From positions 62,001 through 126,000 of the forward strand of contig NZ_JAHKRS010000010.1 of assembly GCF_018863235.1 (NCBI RefSeq): 64,000 bases of DNA. The letters run 5' to 3'. This document shows positions 57,426 to 64,000 of the stretch, in pieces (positions within the stretch are counted from its first letter, which is position 1; every line of letters starts with the position of its first letter). Origin of the DNA: Pseudomaricurvus albidus. GTDB lineage: Bacteria; Pseudomonadota; Gammaproteobacteria; Pseudomonadales; Cellvibrionaceae. A program made the translations under genes and the position numbers. Below the pieces are notes generated by a model. It was not told where the DNA came from, did no database searches, and worked only from the letters and a program-made list of their open reading frames with translations.

Positions 57426-58877
57426 GTGAGCAACAAAACCCGAATAATGCTCGGGCTGAGCGCAATCTTGTTAATTGGATTTATCAGTACCAGTGTCCTG
57501 AGCTATTGGGCTGCTCGGGAATCCCTGTCGAAAGAAATTGAAGAGAATACTCTACCTCTTACCAGCGATAATATTTACTCAGAAATTCAGCGGGATCTTT
57601 TGAAACCGCTGTTTATTTCCTCTTTGATGGCTCATGACACGTTCCTGCGTGACTGGGTTATTGCTGGTGAAAAAACGCCTGAAAAAGTCACTCATTATTT
57701 GAAAGAATTCAAAGAGCGTTACGACACGGTAACGAGCTTTTATGTGTCTGAAGCAACACTTAAGTATTATCACCCTCGCGGTATCATTAAAACATTGTCT
57801 CGTGACGATCCTCAGGATGAATGGTATTTCCGGCTGCGTCAGGGGATTGAAGATTATGAAGTTAATGTGGATACAGACACGGCTATCAAAGATGCCGTGA
57901 CGGTCTTCATTAATTACAAAATGTACGATTATGAAGGCGAGCTGCTAGGAGCCACTGGGGTCGGGTTATCGACTGTCATGCTCAAGAGCCTGATTGAAGA
58001 TTATCAAACCCGATACAACCGGGAGATTTATTTTATCGATCGTCAAGGTGATGTGGCTTTGCATGGGGCTTCCTACACTGGGAGAAAAAGTCTCAGAGAC
58101 AATCCGGAAACGGCTGTCTATGCGACCCGGATCCTCACTTCTCCAAGTACTTCATTCCATTTTGACTGGGATGGAAAAATGGTTTTTCTGAGTACACGCC
58201 TGGTACCTGAACTTAACTGGATTTTGGTGGTGCGGCAGGTGGAGAATCCATCAGATTTACGGATTTACCAGACCCTGATCAACAATATTCTGGTCTCATT
58301 GATGGTTTCTGCTGTGGTTCTCTTTATTGCCTGGATAACCCTGGGTCGTTATCAGAGAAGACTGGAAGAAATGGCCTCAACCGATAAGTTGACGGGGTTG
58401 GTGAGCCGGCAAGTGATGGACCGGTTATACCAGCAGGTAGCCAGGACCAGTAAACGGCATCATTTGCCCTTGTCTCTGATTATGGCGGATATTGATCATT
58501 TTAAACGGGTTAACGATACCTATGGACACCCTGTAGGTGACCGGGTAATTCGATCGGTAGCCATTTTGATGAAAGAATTAACCCGCGAAGCGGATGTGTT
58601 ATGCCGCTGGGGCGGAGAAGAGTTTTTGATTTTGTTACCTGACTGTAATTTGAAGCAGTCTGCAAGGGTCGCGGAGCATATACGGCAAATGCTGGAAGAT
58701 CAGACCATCAATGTGGATGGTCAGGACGTATCCGTGACCTTGTCACTGGGGGTTGCAGAACTTAAAGAGAATGAAACACAAGACAGCTTGATCGCCAGAG
58801 CGGATGAAGCCTTGTTCAAAGCGAAAAATCAGGGGCGTAATCGAGTGGAAGTTGCCGGAACCGGAATTCGTGGCTAG
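57426..58877 (+). CDS. Membrane diguanylate cyclase with periplasmic sensor
   Basis: The product is 483 residues from GTG 57426. Membrane helices (about 7-28 and 283-305) enclose a periplasmic Cache-like sensor domain. The GGDEF domain has the active site GGEEF (396-400) and an intact I-site RxxD (READ, 387-390) five residues before it, so it should make c-di-GMP and be product-inhibited. It lies 9 kb from the c-di-GMP riboswitch. No EAL domain. Confidence 0.92.
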   Translation: MSNKTRIMLGLSAILLIGFISTSVLSYWAARESLSKEIEENTLPLTSDNIYSEIQRDLLKPLFISSLMAHDTFLRDWVIAGEKTPEKVTHYLKEFKERYDTVTSFYVSEATLKYYHPRGIIKTLSRDDPQDEWYFRLRQGIEDYEVNVDTDTAIKDAVTVFINYKMYDYEGELLGATGVGLSTVMLKSLIEDYQTRYNREIYFIDRQGDVALHGASYTGRKSLRDNPETAVYATRILTSPSTSFHFDWDGKMVFLSTRLVPELNWILVVRQVENPSDLRIYQTLINNILVSLMVSAVVLFIAWITLGRYQRRLEEMASTDKLTGLVSRQVMDRLYQQVARTSKRHHLPLSLIMADIDHFKRVNDTYGHPVGDRVIRSVAILMKELTREADVLCRWGGEEFLILLPDCNLKQSARVAEHIRQMLEDQTINVDGQDVSVTLSLGVAELKENETQDSLIARADEALFKAKNQGRNRVEVAGTGIRG

Positions 58878-58930
58878 TCGCGGTTTACCGCAATGGCTGG
58901 CATGATTTACGCAATCTCATTCCCAGGGTG

Positions 58931-60730
58931 TTAGTCATTGAATTGTTCAATGACTTCCAAAAACGCATCACCATACTTTTCCAGCTTGCTGGTTCCAACC
59001 CCGTGAATGAAACTGAGCGCATGGGTGTCCTGTGGGCGCTCCTCCATCATTTGCATCAGTGTGGCATCGTGGAAAATCATATAAGGCGCCAGGTCGTGCT
59101 CGTTGGCCAACTGCTTTCGACATTCTCGCAGAGCTTCCCACAGAGCTCGATCCGCCTCCGAAACACCATTGCGTATTGAAGCTTTTTTGCGCTCCTGTGG
59201 TTCAGCCAGTTGTTCCCGGTAGTGGAATGTTTTTTCGCTTCTCAGCAAGGCACGGCTGTGTTCTGTCAGGGTCAGGGCTCCAAAACGCTCAAAGTCATTG
59301 CTTAAATATCCTTGTACCAGCAGTTGACGAGCAATGGATTGCCAGTGCGCGGCACTGAGCTCCTTGCCTATGCCAAATGTACTTAACGTGTGATGACCGT
59401 GCTGTTGTACTTTTTCGGTTTCAAGCCCCCGCAGTACATCGACGATATGGGACGTACCAAAACGTTGACCCGTCCGATAAACGGTCGATAGAAACTTCTG
59501 TGCCTCAATTGTGGCTTCGACAGTCTTTGGTGGTGACAGGCAAATGTCACAGTTGCCGCAAAAAGTTGGTGCTGCTTCTTCAAAATAGTTAAGCAGGCCT
59601 TGTCGTCGGCAATGAGTGATCTCACACCATCCAAGCAAGGCATTCAACTTGTGTCGCTCGACCTGTTTCTGTTGTTCACTCATTTGTGACTCAGTCAGCA
59701 TCTGATTGAGACGCACAACATCCTGTAGACCGTACACCATATGTGCTTCTGATGCCGCGCCATCTCGGCCAGCGCGACCGGTTTCCTGGTAGTAAGCTTC
59801 GAGACTTTTGGGCAAATCCATATGAAAGACAAAGCGCACATCGGGTTTGTCGATACCCATGCCAAACGCAATCGTTGCTACCATCACAACATCGTCTTCC
59901 CGCAAAAAACGCTGTTGGTGAGTTTCGCGCATGGCGGCAGGCAGACCAGCGTGATAGGGCAGTGCATTAACACCACGGCTGACAAGCCACTCGGCGGTAC
60001 TCTCGACTTTTTTGCGGGACAGGCAATAAACAATCCCGGCTTCCTGTTTGTGCTGTGCCAGAAACTTGATCAGTTGCTTGCGCGCATCCTGGCGGATGCT
60101 GACGTGGTAGCGAATGTTGGGGCGGTCGAAACTGGCATTGAGCTTTACCGGCGATTGCAGTTGCAGGCGATGTTCAATTTCATGTTGTGTTCTTTGATCC
60201 GCAGTGGCGGTCAATGCCATAAGGGGCGTGTTGGGGAAATGCTCCTTTAGGATGCTAAGGCCCAGATAGTCCTGGCGAAAGTCGTGACCCCACTGCGACA
60301 CACAGTGTGCTTCATCCACTGCAATCAGAGAAATGGGCTGACTGGATAAATAGGCCAGGGTCTTGGGTTTGAGCAGACGTTCTGGAGCAATGTACAGCAT
60401 CTGCAGTTCCCCGGCGGCAAATTGCCGGGTGACTTTTCTCTGTTCGTCCGGCGATAGCGTCGAGTTGAGGTAGGCCGCATTGATGCCGAGTTCTTTCAGT
60501 GCTGTCACCTGATCTTGCATGAGCGCAATCAGTGGAGAAATCACAATCCCTGTGCCTTCACGTAATTGCGCCGGGATCTGATAGCAGAGTGACTTGCCAC
60601 CACCCGTTGGCATCAGTACCAGGCTGTCTTGCCCGTTCAGTGCGGACTCAATGGCCAATGATTGCTGGCCGCGAAACGAGTCATAGCCGTAAGTATTTTG
60701 GAGCAAGGCCAGGGCGGCGTCAGAAGTCAT
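58931..60730 (-). CDS. recQ: ATP-dependent DNA helicase RecQ
   Basis: The product is 599 residues from ATG 60730, matching the usual RecQ start before [15 protein letters not shown]; a longer frame to 60808 adds 26 unlikely residues. Helicase motifs [22 protein letters not shown] and [10 protein letters not shown] are present. The RQC zinc site has its Cys residues (CEITHCRRQ ... FCGNCDIC). The C-terminal HRDC domain ends the protein. RecQ works in RecF-pathway repair. It converges on the GGDEF gene. Confidence 0.94.
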   Translation of the reverse strand: MTSDAALALLQNTYGYDSFRGQQSLAIESALNGQDSLVLMPTGGGKSLCYQIPAQLREGTGIVISPLIALMQDQVTALKELGINAAYLNSTLSPDEQRKVTRQFAAGELQMLYIAPERLLKPKTLAYLSSQPISLIAVDEAHCVSQWGHDFRQDYLGLSILKEHFPNTPLMALTATADQRTQHEIEHRLQLQSPVKLNASFDRPNIRYHVSIRQDARKQLIKFLAQHKQEAGIVYCLSRKKVESTAEWLVSRGVNALPYHAGLPAAMRETHQQRFLREDDVVMVATIAFGMGIDKPDVRFVFHMDLPKSLEAYYQETGRAGRDGAASEAHMVYGLQDVVRLNQMLTESQMSEQQKQVERHKLNALLGWCEITHCRRQGLLNYFEEAAPTFCGNCDICLSPPKTVEATIEAQKFLSTVYRTGQRFGTSHIVDVLRGLETEKVQQHGHHTLSTFGIGKELSAAHWQSIARQLLVQGYLSNDFERFGALTLTEHSRALLRSEKTFHYREQLAEPQERKKASIRNGVSEADRALWEALRECRKQLANEHDLAPYMIFHDATLMQMMEERPQDTHALSFIHGVGTSKLEKYGDAFLEVIEQFND

Positions 60731-60862
60731 TCTTTCGTATGCAATTAGTGTATGAGCCGGACATTGTACCAGCCCTTGGGTGCAAGATGGGGTGGGAGTG
60801 CAGGCCATTGGTGGTTATTCTGAGAGTGTCTGCAAATTTTCATACCAAGGAGTGGTGGCTGT

Positions 60863-61345
60863 ATGCGGAGTAATCCATGGAAGAGAGTTGGATGTATTTC
60901 TGTGTTTTTGTTGATGAGCGGTGTCTATAAGCCAGTCAGCGCGGAAAAAGTCTACCGCTGGGTAGATGAAAAGGGGCGGTCGCATTTCACTGATCAGCCT
61001 GTTCAGGGGAGTAAGGATGTTGAAGCCATTGAGATCGAGAGGCTTCCCATACTTGAACATTCCGCCGAAAGCCAGCAACGGCTGGAAGAAAACAGGCGCT
61101 GGTTTCAGCAGCGTTCCAAAGAGCGTAGGGCCGAAGAAGCTCGTCGAGCAAAACAGCAGGCCAGGTTAGCTCGTGCTAGCGACAAAAAACATCAGGGCTG
61201 TCAGAGAGCGCGGCAGAAGTTGGCTGATGCAGAAACGCGATATGACGTTCAGCGACGCACATGGTTAAAGGCAAGCGCCAAGCAAACGCTTAAAAAGAAG
61301 CTGGAATTGTATGCCAGTGAAGTTGAAAGCAGGTGCGGCGACTAG
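60863..61345 (+). CDS. DUF4124 exported protein
   Basis: The product is 160 residues: a signal peptide (about 1-27), a DUF4124 domain (KVYRWVDEKGRSHFTDQPVQ), and a long Arg/Lys/Glu/Gln-rich coiled coil (about 70-160). DUF4124 proteins are periplasmic and of unknown function. It diverges from recQ with a 132-base gap and converges on the tetR gene. Confidence 0.87.
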   Translation: MRSNPWKRVGCISVFLLMSGVYKPVSAEKVYRWVDEKGRSHFTDQPVQGSKDVEAIEIERLPILEHSAESQQRLEENRRWFQQRSKERRAEEARRAKQQARLARASDKKHQGCQRARQKLADAETRYDVQRRTWLKASAKQTLKKKLELYASEVESRCGD

Positions 61346-61377
61346 TCAGAAACAAAAACGGAAGCCTGCATGCCAAT

Positions 61378-62016
61378 TCAGGTTGGCAGACCTGTTACGG
61401 CCCGAAGGCAGAACTGTTTGATGTCATTGATCAGTTTTTGTTCGCCCTCCATATCTAAAGGGGGTTGCTGGTCTCGCCCCAAGGGGGCTATGAGGGTTTC
61501 AGCAATCACACCCACCAGTGCCGCAGAGCTGACCGCAGGCGATTGCATAGGGAATTCCTTTGCTTTTATCCCTTCAGCGATCAACTCGGAATAAATATCA
61601 GCGTAAGCCTGACGATAGACAAGGCGCTGGGTGTCTACCATCGGGTCTACTGGCTCAGCGATAAGGGCATAGGCCAGTTTTCTTGCCTGAATGGCGCGTT
61701 GGGCAAAGGTCGTGATGGCGTTTATCAGGCGCTGCCGGCAAGGTAATGGCTGGCTTGTCGGCGCCGGAAATGCAGCTTGCTGTACTTTGTTCACCTCTTT
61801 CTCTGTGGCTAATTTAAATACTTCAGTACAGAGCGCTGCCTTGGAATCAAAATACTTGTACAGGGTTCCTGTGGCCACATTGGCTTCCTGTGCTACCGCG
61901 CTGATGGTGAGCCCCTGAAAACCTTCTTTCGCAACAATAGCCAGAGCCGTTCTCAACAAATGCTCATGCTGGGCTGCGCGGCGGGCTTTTGTTTTCTCAG
62001 TAGGGCGGTAGGCCAT
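61378..62016 (-). CDS. TetR-family repressor
   Basis: The product is 212 residues with an N-terminal HTH (ISAVAQEANVATGTLYKYF) and a variable ligand-binding C-terminal domain. It diverges from the acyl-CoA dehydrogenase gene. The 154-base gap contains two related palindromes that are the likely operators. Regulators of this type next to acyl-CoA dehydrogenases usually sense acyl-CoA or related compounds. Confidence 0.9.
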   Translation of the reverse strand: MAYRPTEKTKARRAAQHEHLLRTALAIVAKEGFQGLTISAVAQEANVATGTLYKYFDSKAALCTEVFKLATEKEVNKVQQAAFPAPTSQPLPCRQRLINAITTFAQRAIQARKLAYALIAEPVDPMVDTQRLVYRQAYADIYSELIAEGIKAKEFPMQSPAVSSAALVGVIAETLIAPLGRDQQPPLDMEGEQKLINDIKQFCLRAVTGLPT

Positions 62017-62092
62017 TATGGTCCCTGGCTTCAGTCTGATTGGTGGTTTGGTTGGTCTATTCTAACGGGTGTGGTGTTCGTTGACTATAAGT

Positions 62093-62108
62093 GTGAATCA
62101 TGATTCAC
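62093..62108. promoter_or_regulatory. Operator 1 for the TetR regulator
   Basis: GTGAATCATGATTCAC is a perfect 16-base palindrome, immediately after a TTGACT -35-like sequence (62081-62086). Confidence 0.75.
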
Positions 62109-62120
62109 TTTATAGAAGGT

Positions 62121-62136
62121 GTGAATTCCGATTCAT
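62121..62136. promoter_or_regulatory. Operator 2 for the TetR regulator
   Basis: GTGAATTCCGATTCAT is an imperfect copy of the first palindrome, 28 bases downstream centre to centre. The flanks also match (GGTGTGAAT, ATTTTATG against CTTTATAG). Confidence 0.65.
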
Positions 62137-62170
62137 TTTATGTGTTGATAATTCTTCAATGAGGTGCCAT

Positions 62171-63859
62171 ATGGCCAAGAATGCTGACTTTACTCCCAGT
62201 ACCCGCTACTGGGCTGAAACTCACGAAGTTGAAAACCAGCCGCCGGCTTTGGAGAATTACAACGCCTTCACCAGTGATGCAGGGCTGCAGGAGAGTCTCG
62301 TTGCTCAGGGCGGGGAATGGGCGCAAGCCGATCTTGAACACTTTGGGGCGATAACCGGCTCTGCAGAAGTGATTGAGTGGGGATTTCAGGCGAACGAGAA
62401 CAAGCCTGTCTTACACACCCATAATCGTCATGGTGCACGTGTTGATGAAGTAAGGTTTCACCCGGCTTACCACCAGTTGATGAATTTATCCGTTAAAGAA
62501 GGCATTCACTCACTGCATTGGACAGAAACCCGTCCCGCTGGGCATGTGGTTCGCGCAGCAAAGTCCTACCTGATCAGTCAGGTAGAGGCAGGGCACGGCT
62601 GCCCGATCACCATGACCTCGGCGGCAATACCGGCGCTCAAGCATCAGCCGGATTTATTTGAACTGTGGGCTCCCAAAATCCTGTCTTCGGAGTACGATCC
62701 TCGCAATGTGCCCGATGGCGAAAAGGCTGGTCTGACCATTGGTATGGCGATGACGGAAAAGCAAGGGGGCTCAGATGTCAGAACCAATAGCACCCGTGCT
62801 TATCCTGTAAACGAGCCCGGCCCCGGAAAAGAATATGAGCTGGTAGGCCACAAGTATTTTGTGTCGGCTCCCATGAGTGATGCGTTTTTGGTACTGGCTC
62901 AAACGGAGTCTGGCGTTTCTTGTTTCCTGGTACCTCGCTGGCGTCCTGATGGCAGCAAAAATCCGATACAGATTCAGAAACTGAAAAACAAAATGGGCAA
63001 TGTTTCCAACGCATCTAGTGAAACCGAGCTGCGTGGCGCTCTGGGCTGGATGGTTGGTGAAGAGGGGCGTGGTATTGCAACCATTCTGGAAATGGTTGCG
63101 ATGACCCGCTTTGACTGCATGATTGGTTCTTCCGCGGGCATGCGTCAGGCGGTGGCGCAGATTACCCATCATTGCTCGCAGCGGGTGGCTTTTGGCAAGT
63201 TGCTGACAGAGCAGCCACTTATGCAAAATGTGCTGGCGGACTTGATTGTCGAGCAGGAAGCCGCGCTGGCTCTGACCATGCGCATAGGACGGGCTCTGGA
63301 TAACAGTGCTCATGACGAGCAGGAAAAGCTGTTGGTGCGAATGGGGACTGCGGTGGGTAAATACTGGATCTGCAAGCGCACACCGGGCCACGCCTATGAG
63401 GCGATGGAATGTATTGGCGGTATGGGTGTTATGGAGGATGGCATAATGCCTCGTCTTTACCGTGAAGCGCCGATCAATACCATTTGGGAGGGCAGTGGTA
63501 ATGTTCAGTGTCTGGATATGTTGCGGGCAATGTCCAAAACCCCGGGATCACTTGAGGCTTTTATTCAGGAGATCAGCAAAGCGAAGGATCTTCATCCACA
63601 GATGGCACCGGCCGTGTCTGATTTGATTCAGGAGTTTAAGTCGCAGGAAAACATGGAATACCGTGCCCGTACTATCGTTGGAAAGATGGCACTGGCCATT
63701 CAGGCATCCACTTTATTGCAGTTTGGCAACGAGATAGTGGCCGATGCCTTTTGCCGTTCAAGACTGGGTAAGAATACTTCAGGCTGGGTTTATGGGACCC
63801 TGCCTGAAGGCATCGATTGCAAAGCCATCATTGAGCGTGCGACCCCATTTATTCACTAG
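62171..63859 (+). CDS. Acyl-CoA dehydrogenase, AidB-like
   Basis: The product is 562 residues from ATG 62171 (GAGGTG, six bases). The FAD-dependent acyl-CoA dehydrogenase fold is shown by GMAMTEKQGGSDVRTNSTRA, MTRFDCMIGSSAGMRQAV and AMECIGGMGVMEDGIMPRLY, then YREAPINTIWEGSGNVQCLD. The order and wording follow AidB, the alkylation-response flavoprotein of E. coli. Whether it acts in alkylation defence or acyl-CoA metabolism is open; control by a TetR repressor favours metabolism. Confidence 0.88.
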   Translation: MAKNADFTPSTRYWAETHEVENQPPALENYNAFTSDAGLQESLVAQGGEWAQADLEHFGAITGSAEVIEWGFQANENKPVLHTHNRHGARVDEVRFHPAYHQLMNLSVKEGIHSLHWTETRPAGHVVRAAKSYLISQVEAGHGCPITMTSAAIPALKHQPDLFELWAPKILSSEYDPRNVPDGEKAGLTIGMAMTEKQGGSDVRTNSTRAYPVNEPGPGKEYELVGHKYFVSAPMSDAFLVLAQTESGVSCFLVPRWRPDGSKNPIQIQKLKNKMGNVSNASSETELRGALGWMVGEEGRGIATILEMVAMTRFDCMIGSSAGMRQAVAQITHHCSQRVAFGKLLTEQPLMQNVLADLIVEQEAALALTMRIGRALDNSAHDEQEKLLVRMGTAVGKYWICKRTPGHAYEAMECIGGMGVMEDGIMPRLYREAPINTIWEGSGNVQCLDMLRAMSKTPGSLEAFIQEISKAKDLHPQMAPAVSDLIQEFKSQENMEYRARTIVGKMALAIQASTLLQFGNEIVADAFCRSRLGKNTSGWVYGTLPEGIDCKAIIERATPFIH

Positions 63860-63899
63860 TAAATAAATGGGTGGGGAGTCTTAAGGCTGATGCTGCAGA

Positions 63900-64000
63900 T
63901 TACTCTTCGGACTCGACGATGGGCTGAGTTTTTTGGGTTTGGGCATTGCTGAGGCGGGTATCTTCCTCAGCATTCTCCGTCGGCATTACTGTCGAGGGCG
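63900..64000 (-). CDS. C-terminal end of an unidentified protein
   Basis: A minus-strand frame ends with TAA at 63902-63900 and stays open to the window edge: 32 residues rich in Glu, Gln and Thr (TENAEEDTRLSNAQTQKTQP). The composition suggests a disordered protein tail. No family can be named, and it may be chance. Confidence 0.35.
   Translation of the reverse strand, partial: PSTVMPTENAEEDTRLSNAQTQKTQPIVESEE

Noticed and set aside
58880-58892. GCGGTTTACCGC as terminator of the GGDEF gene
   Set aside because: Only four pairs and no T-run.
1-64000. tRNA, rRNA, insertion sequences, integrases or phage genes
   Set aside because: None seen on either strand; gene content and codon use look uniformly chromosomal.

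Overview
The window is a 64 kb piece of a gammaproteobacterial chromosome, most like the Pseudomonas/Oceanospirillales (marine) lineage. The basis is the gene order flgL - fliC - flaG - fliD - fliS - fleQ - fleS - fleR - fliEFGHIJ - (STAS / PP2C response regulator / Hpt) - fliK - fliLMNOPQR - flhB - flhA - flhF - fleN - fliA - cheYZAB - motCD - parC/parP - cheW - DUF2802. This is the Pseudomonas-type polar flagellum and chemotaxis locus, governed by FleQ/sigma-54, FleSR and FliA (sigma-28). Base composition is moderate and codon use looks even across the locus. I see no insertion sequence, phage, CRISPR or tRNA/rRNA gene.

Layout. Positions 1-9.8 kb hold late structural genes: the 3' end of flgL, a convergent FliT-like gene, two tandem large flagellins, flaG, an enlarged fliD, two fliS paralogues and a small FliT-like gene. 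Positions 10.4-15.1 kb hold the regulators fleQ, fleS and fleR; fleQ carries an in-frame TGA. Positions 15.7-32.2 kb hold the basal body, C-ring and export genes, with an hsbA-hsbR-hptB-like partner-switching module between fliJ and fliK. Positions 32.3-38 kb hold flhA (5' end problematic), flhF, fleN and fliA. Positions 38-47.4 kb hold chemotaxis, the second stator (motCD) and the polar-localisation pair parC/parP. After 47.4 kb the content is unrelated: a rhodanese; a cyclic-di-GMP-I riboswitch driving an unrecognised membrane protein; a MoxR/VWA pair; a leader-peptide attenuator before a MATE transporter; rsuA; hipBA; rhlE; a GGDEF protein; recQ; a DUF4124 protein; and a TetR / AidB-like acyl-CoA dehydrogenase pair.

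Regulation is unusually readable. Several sigma-54 elements (TGGCA[C/T]-N5-[T/G]TGC) lie upstream of flagellin 1, the second fliS, fleS, fliK, fliL and cheW, with weaker ones before fliE, flhA and flhF. Sigma-28 elements (TAAA-N15-GCCGATA type) lie upstream of flagellin 2 and fliD, and possibly hsbA. A palindromic CRP/Vfr-type site lies in the long fleQ leader. The two flagellins therefore appear to be read by different sigma factors.

The points most worth a second look are: (1) the single in-frame TGA that splits the master regulator fleQ exactly at a normally conserved Arg codon; (2) the missing in-frame 5' end of flhA next to an A5 run; (3) the c-di-GMP riboswitch upstream of an unrecognised single-TM protein; (4) a branched-chain-residue leader peptide followed by hairpins and a strong terminator upstream of a MATE transporter instead of ilv genes. 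All calls come from reading the sequence and knowledge of the families; no database search was possible.
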